This document shows, piece by piece, positions 52,919 to 55,373 of a stretch of DNA of 55,373 nucleotides (positions are counted from its first letter, which is position 1; the number at the start of each line of letters is the position of its first letter). The stretch spans positions 1 through 55,373 of the forward strand of contig NEXG01000007.1 in NCBI GenBank assembly GCA_003019535.1, in the 5' to 3' direction. The position numbers and the translations under genes were made by a program. The notes beneath the pieces were generated by a model. It was given only the letters and a program-made list of their open reading frames with translations. It searched no databases and was not told the DNA's origin. The stretch comes from Candidatus Marsarchaeota G2 archaeon ECH_B_1 (GTDB taxonomy: Archaea > Thermoproteota > Thermoprotei_A > Marsarchaeales > Marsarchaeaceae).

Positions 52919-53386
52919 TCAGAATAGCGAGCCGTTCTCCTTATAAGTCTTCATTATCACGAGTGGGTTTACATTCTCTACGCCCTGAATAGAGTTAATC
53001 CTCTCATTCACAAGCTTCCTCATCTCCTCGATGGAAGCAGTGTACACGAGCGCCATAATGTCCGACTCTCCACCTATCTCATACACCGACTCAACGTCTG
53101 GTATGCGCGCCAAATCACGGCACACACCCTCGATGCTAGCTTGGTTATCAACGGTTATAAGGAGGGCTGCGCCTGTCCCTTTACCGCTCTTAGACCTGTC
53201 CACAATGATGGTGTAACCCTTAATGATACCCTTCTTTTCGAGCTTCGTAACCCTGTTGTAAACCGTGGAAGCACTCACGTTTAGCTTCTCAGCTAGCTCG
53301 GCGAACGTCATCTTACCATTCTCCCTAAGCGCACCAATAATCCTCCTGTCGAGTTCTTCGGATACCGCTCTCTTGAGTCTGGCCAT
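52919..53386 (-). CDS. Lrp/AsnC-family transcriptional regulator
   Basis: 155 aa. N-terminal HTH (DRRIIGALRENGKMTFAELAEKLNVSASTVYNRVTKLEKKGIIKGYT) divided as ELAEKLNVSASTVYNRV recognition region, then a RAM domain (AALLITVDNQASIEGVCRDLARIPDV; ESDIMALVYTASIEEMRKLV) that binds an amino acid effector and forms octamers. The 155-aa length is standard. A CCATTAT-N8-ATAATGG palindrome overlapping its start codon suggests autorepression, common in this family. Targets unknown; the permease at 0.7 kb is a candidate by function only. Confidence 0.9.
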   Translation of the reverse strand: MARLKRAVSEELDRRIIGALRENGKMTFAELAEKLNVSASTVYNRVTKLEKKGIIKGYTIIVDRSKSGKGTGAALLITVDNQASIEGVCRDLARIPDVESVYEIGGESDIMALVYTASIEEMRKLVNERINSIQGVENVNPLVIMKTYKENGSLF

Positions 53387-53404
53387 TATACATATAAATA
53401 ATGG
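53383..53404 (-). promoter_or_regulatory. Autoregulatory-type palindrome at the Lrp gene start
   Basis: CCATTAT (53383-53389) and ATAATGG (53398-53404) are perfect 7-bp arms, 8 bp apart; the left arm contains the start codon. A TATA-like CGCTTAAGAG is centred about 53418, so the palindrome covers the transcription start. Confidence 0.45.
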
Positions 53405-53566
53405 AAGAAACTCTTAAGCGTTATACAGACAGGATTTAAACAAGACACATCATGCGCCCCCGAGCACCACTTCATTTTCGATGTATGGCCACCATGTTTT
53501 GCGGAGTTTAAACATATTCGCAAAACCTTTTAGTCGTCCTAGATCACTAGACTTGAAAGCTTTCAA

Positions 53567-53995
53567 ATGGAAGAGTGTATCTTTTGCTCCATCGTGCAGG
53601 GGGGAAGTAAGAGTTTTAAGGTGTATGAGAACCAAGGCCAAATCGCATTCCTAGACATTCATCCACTCGTGAGAGGACACACACTGGTTGTCCCAAAGAA
53701 ACACTTTGACACGCTTATCGACATGGATGAACACTCGATAGGCCAACTCTTCAACACAGTCAAAATAGTGGCCATGAACCTAGTCCCAGCTATGGGTGCG
53801 CACGGCTTCAGGATAATGCAGAACAACGGTGAATCGGCTGCACAGGTGGTCAAACACGTCCACGTGCACATACTACCATTCAAGCTCGGGGAGAATAGCT
53901 TCGGGCTTCGCAGGCTGAACCTGAGCGAGGAGGAGCTTAACTCTATAGCCAACACGATCCGTAGTAGCTTTAAGGAGCGCCAAGCGAAAAACTAG
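53567..53995 (+). CDS. HIT-family protein
   Basis: 142 aa. ECIFCSIVQGGSKSFKVYENQ (HIT N-terminus with two zinc-type Cys), FLDIHPLVRGHTLVVPKKHF, and the histidine triad VKHVHVHILPF. Members hydrolyse dinucleotides or AMP-linked compounds (Hint/Ap4A-hydrolase type); the CxxC and the single His before the triad fit the Hint-like branch. TATA-like ACCTTTTAG sits about 35 bp upstream. The TAG overlaps the convergent DHH gene by 4 bp (CTAG). Confidence 0.9.
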   Translation: MEECIFCSIVQGGSKSFKVYENQGQIAFLDIHPLVRGHTLVVPKKHFDTLIDMDEHSIGQLFNTVKIVAMNLVPAMGAHGFRIMQNNGESAAQVVKHVHVHILPFKLGENSFGLRRLNLSEEELNSIANTIRSSFKERQAKN

Positions 53996-54954
53996 CCTTT
54001 AGTTTTGAGCGCCAAACCCAGCCTTTCCTTTATCACATTGAGCGCCCTACTCATGGTGGCTTCATCCACCACCTCGAAATCGAGTTCGCCGCTTGCAGCG
54101 TAGTCGTGTCCACCCCCCTTAAAGAGGCGTGCAAGGTCTGAGCAGTCAACCAAGGGATTACTCCTTCTAAAACTCACCTTCCTGTTTTTCACCGAAACCT
54201 GAATGTCGCTTTGAACCTTTTCCCTTATGATATCGCACGTCTTTGTGGCGCTGAGCGGGTCACGCGTGAAGCCCACGGCCACCCTGAATCCTCCCACCTC
54301 AAAGAGGTGTATGTTGGCGACCAGGCTTCTGACAGCCTCCGATTCAAGCTCAGAGTACTTGAGGTAGTCTTCATAGATTTTGCTGTCAACTAGGATGCCC
54401 TCCGCGACCCGCCGTGCAAGCGAAACCATCTCCCCATTGCAATCTGGGGGGGTAAGCGTGTTATAGTAGTCTACGACATCCACGAGCACGCGGTCTACAC
54501 AGTTGAGCTCCAAATGGTAATCTGTGCGGTGGGCTATTTGAGCTAGTAGACGGGAGTAGGGGTCCGACCCTCCAAACACATTATACACCAATTCGGCGCC
54601 ACAAGCATCTCTATCCCCAGCTTTAACAAGGTGGATACCCGTAGCCTCAACCTCTTTAAGCGCCCGCTCAGACCAGTTGTGGTGGTCAAGCCAGTAAACT
54701 TCAACACCTAGGCTCACCGCTTCCATCAAAGCCCTTTTAACACGCTGCAAGTAGAAGTCATCCAAGCCAAAATCGGCTATAACTATACGCCTTGAACTCC
54801 TCGAAGCTTCGGAAAATCGGTTTAAAAACTCCCCCATATTTAATTCACCATAATCAACAAAGAACACACCGCTAGAGGGTTCGACTCTCAGGAATATAGC
54901 TGCACTCATCAGGCCGTCCACGTCTCTTCTATGGGCGAAAATGGTTGAAGCCAT
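53992..54954 (-). CDS. DHH-family phosphoesterase
   Basis: 320 aa from the ATG at 54954 (TATA-like GGTTTAAGC about 26 bp upstream; a TTG seven codons earlier is unlikely). HRRDVDG near the N-terminus, ADFG and WLDHHNW (DHH motif, about 108) and C-terminal DHHA1 motif GGGHDYAASG are visible. This architecture, single DHH plus DHHA1, is that of archaeal NrnA/RecJ-like exonucleases or oligoribonucleases; the N-terminal motif H-x-x-D-x-D is slightly different from the usual H-x-D-x-D. Substrate not certain. Confidence 0.85.
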   Translation of the reverse strand: MASTIFAHRRDVDGLMSAAIFLRVEPSSGVFFVDYGELNMGEFLNRFSEASRSSRRIVIADFGLDDFYLQRVKRALMEAVSLGVEVYWLDHHNWSERALKEVEATGIHLVKAGDRDACGAELVYNVFGGSDPYSRLLAQIAHRTDYHLELNCVDRVLVDVVDYYNTLTPPDCNGEMVSLARRVAEGILVDSKIYEDYLKYSELESEAVRSLVANIHLFEVGGFRVAVGFTRDPLSATKTCDIIREKVQSDIQVSVKNRKVSFRRSNPLVDCSDLARLFKGGGHDYAASGELDFEVVDEATMSRALNVIKERLGLALKTKG

Positions 54955-55120
54955 AAGAAATGGACAACCAGCCAAAGCTTAAACCCCACGTGTTAACGCC
55001 CGTTAAAGGAGGGAAGAAAATTTCTAAGAAATATGTGCTAATTCGTTAGGTGCGCTAAGCGTTTGACCAACATTCTTATTACCCGAAAAAGCTTATTTCG
55101 ATTAACACATTCTAAGACAG

Positions 55121-55348
55121 ATGTCTGAACGATCAGGTGTACATTGGGTTCTGATTGGTTTGGGGACGTCAATAATTGTAGTATCGGTCGCCTTTGCCTT
55201 CCTCAGGCTACTCAACCCACCAGTGGTCAACGCCATCCTAACACAGAGCCTGGGGGAACTCGTAGCGGTGATAATACAGGTGCTCTTCCTAGCTGTAATG
55301 ATATGGGGTGGAACCATACTTCTAGACAGAGGTCTTCGAAAATCATAG
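55121..55348 (+). CDS. Small two-span membrane protein
   Basis: 75 aa. Two hydrophobic segments (WVLIGLGTSIIVVSVAFAFL; LGELVAVIIQVLFLAVMIWGG) separated by a polar/Pro loop (LNPPVVNAILTQS), ending in LLDRGLRKS. The TATA-like GCTTATTTCG is about 27 bp upstream of the ATG, consistent with a real leaderless gene. Unknown function. Confidence 0.6.
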   Translation: MSERSGVHWVLIGLGTSIIVVSVAFAFLRLLNPPVVNAILTQSLGELVAVIIQVLFLAVMIWGGTILLDRGLRKS

Positions 55349-55373
55349 CGGAAAGGTGGGCACAATGCCTCTC

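Overview
This 55.4 kb window is archaeal chromosome. It carries a split-free Cdc48/VCP AAA+ ATPase, a 20S proteasome alpha/beta pair, a Nop5 box C/D RNP protein, ribosomal protein S30e, an AglB oligosaccharyltransferase, an archaeal TrpRS, Lrp- and ArsR-type regulators and TATA-driven, largely leaderless genes. A eukaryote-type topoisomerase IB and a long (about 457 aa) HMG-CoA synthase point to the Thaumarchaeota/Aigarchaeota side of the archaea. The placement is inferred from gene content, not from a marker phylogeny. TTG and GTG starts are common, and no rRNA, convincing tRNA or CRISPR array is visible.

Layout. 0-6 kb: a truncated coiled-coil gene, an APC permease, a GTPBP1-like GTPase and a decayed archaeal AAA ATPase gene with two in-frame amber codons. 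6-15 kb: an ArsR-like regulator, a 914-aa polytopic membrane protein, about 1 kb without genes, TrpRS, two small proteins, a class II glutamine amidotransferase and an MFS transporter. 15-20 kb: a small four-Cys protein convergent with Cdc48, then nop5 and rps30e (54 aa, TTG start), then a decayed TnpB 3-prime end. 20-25 kb: hemB-hemC-aroC, HMG-CoA synthase and an endonuclease IV-like barrel. 26-31 kb: an ECF S-component, a giant MMPL transporter and acylphosphatase. 31-38 kb: malate dehydrogenase, a DegT aminotransferase, an AbiEii-like nucleotidyltransferase candidate, a HAD hydrolase, malic enzyme and a GNAT. 38-43.6 kb: psmB-psmA, a winged-helix regulator and a complete fixCXAB electron-transfer flavoprotein operon. 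44-55 kb: RimI-like GNAT, a BadF/GlcNAc-kinase-like ATPase, a zinc-ribbon protein, AglB, Topo IB, a DUF1998-type helicase, Lrp, HIT, a DHH phosphoesterase and a small membrane protein.

How it fits together. Protein quality control (Cdc48 plus proteasome), central carbon flow (malate dehydrogenase, malic enzyme), isoprenoid entry (HMG-CoA synthase), tetrapyrrole synthesis (hemB, hemC), surface glycosylation (AglB, with sequon-rich ectodomains in the MMPL and 914-aa proteins) and flavin-based electron transfer (FixABCX) are all represented. The most unusual signal is non-coding. Six intergenic copies of a roughly 50-115 bp nested-palindrome repeat lie in the same orientation, most ending in a TATA-like box, and some copies sit exactly where they would act as the promoter of the next gene. 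A shared operator-like palindrome (YTAAC-N5-GTTAG) at the ArsR-like gene and at cdc48 is the second lead.
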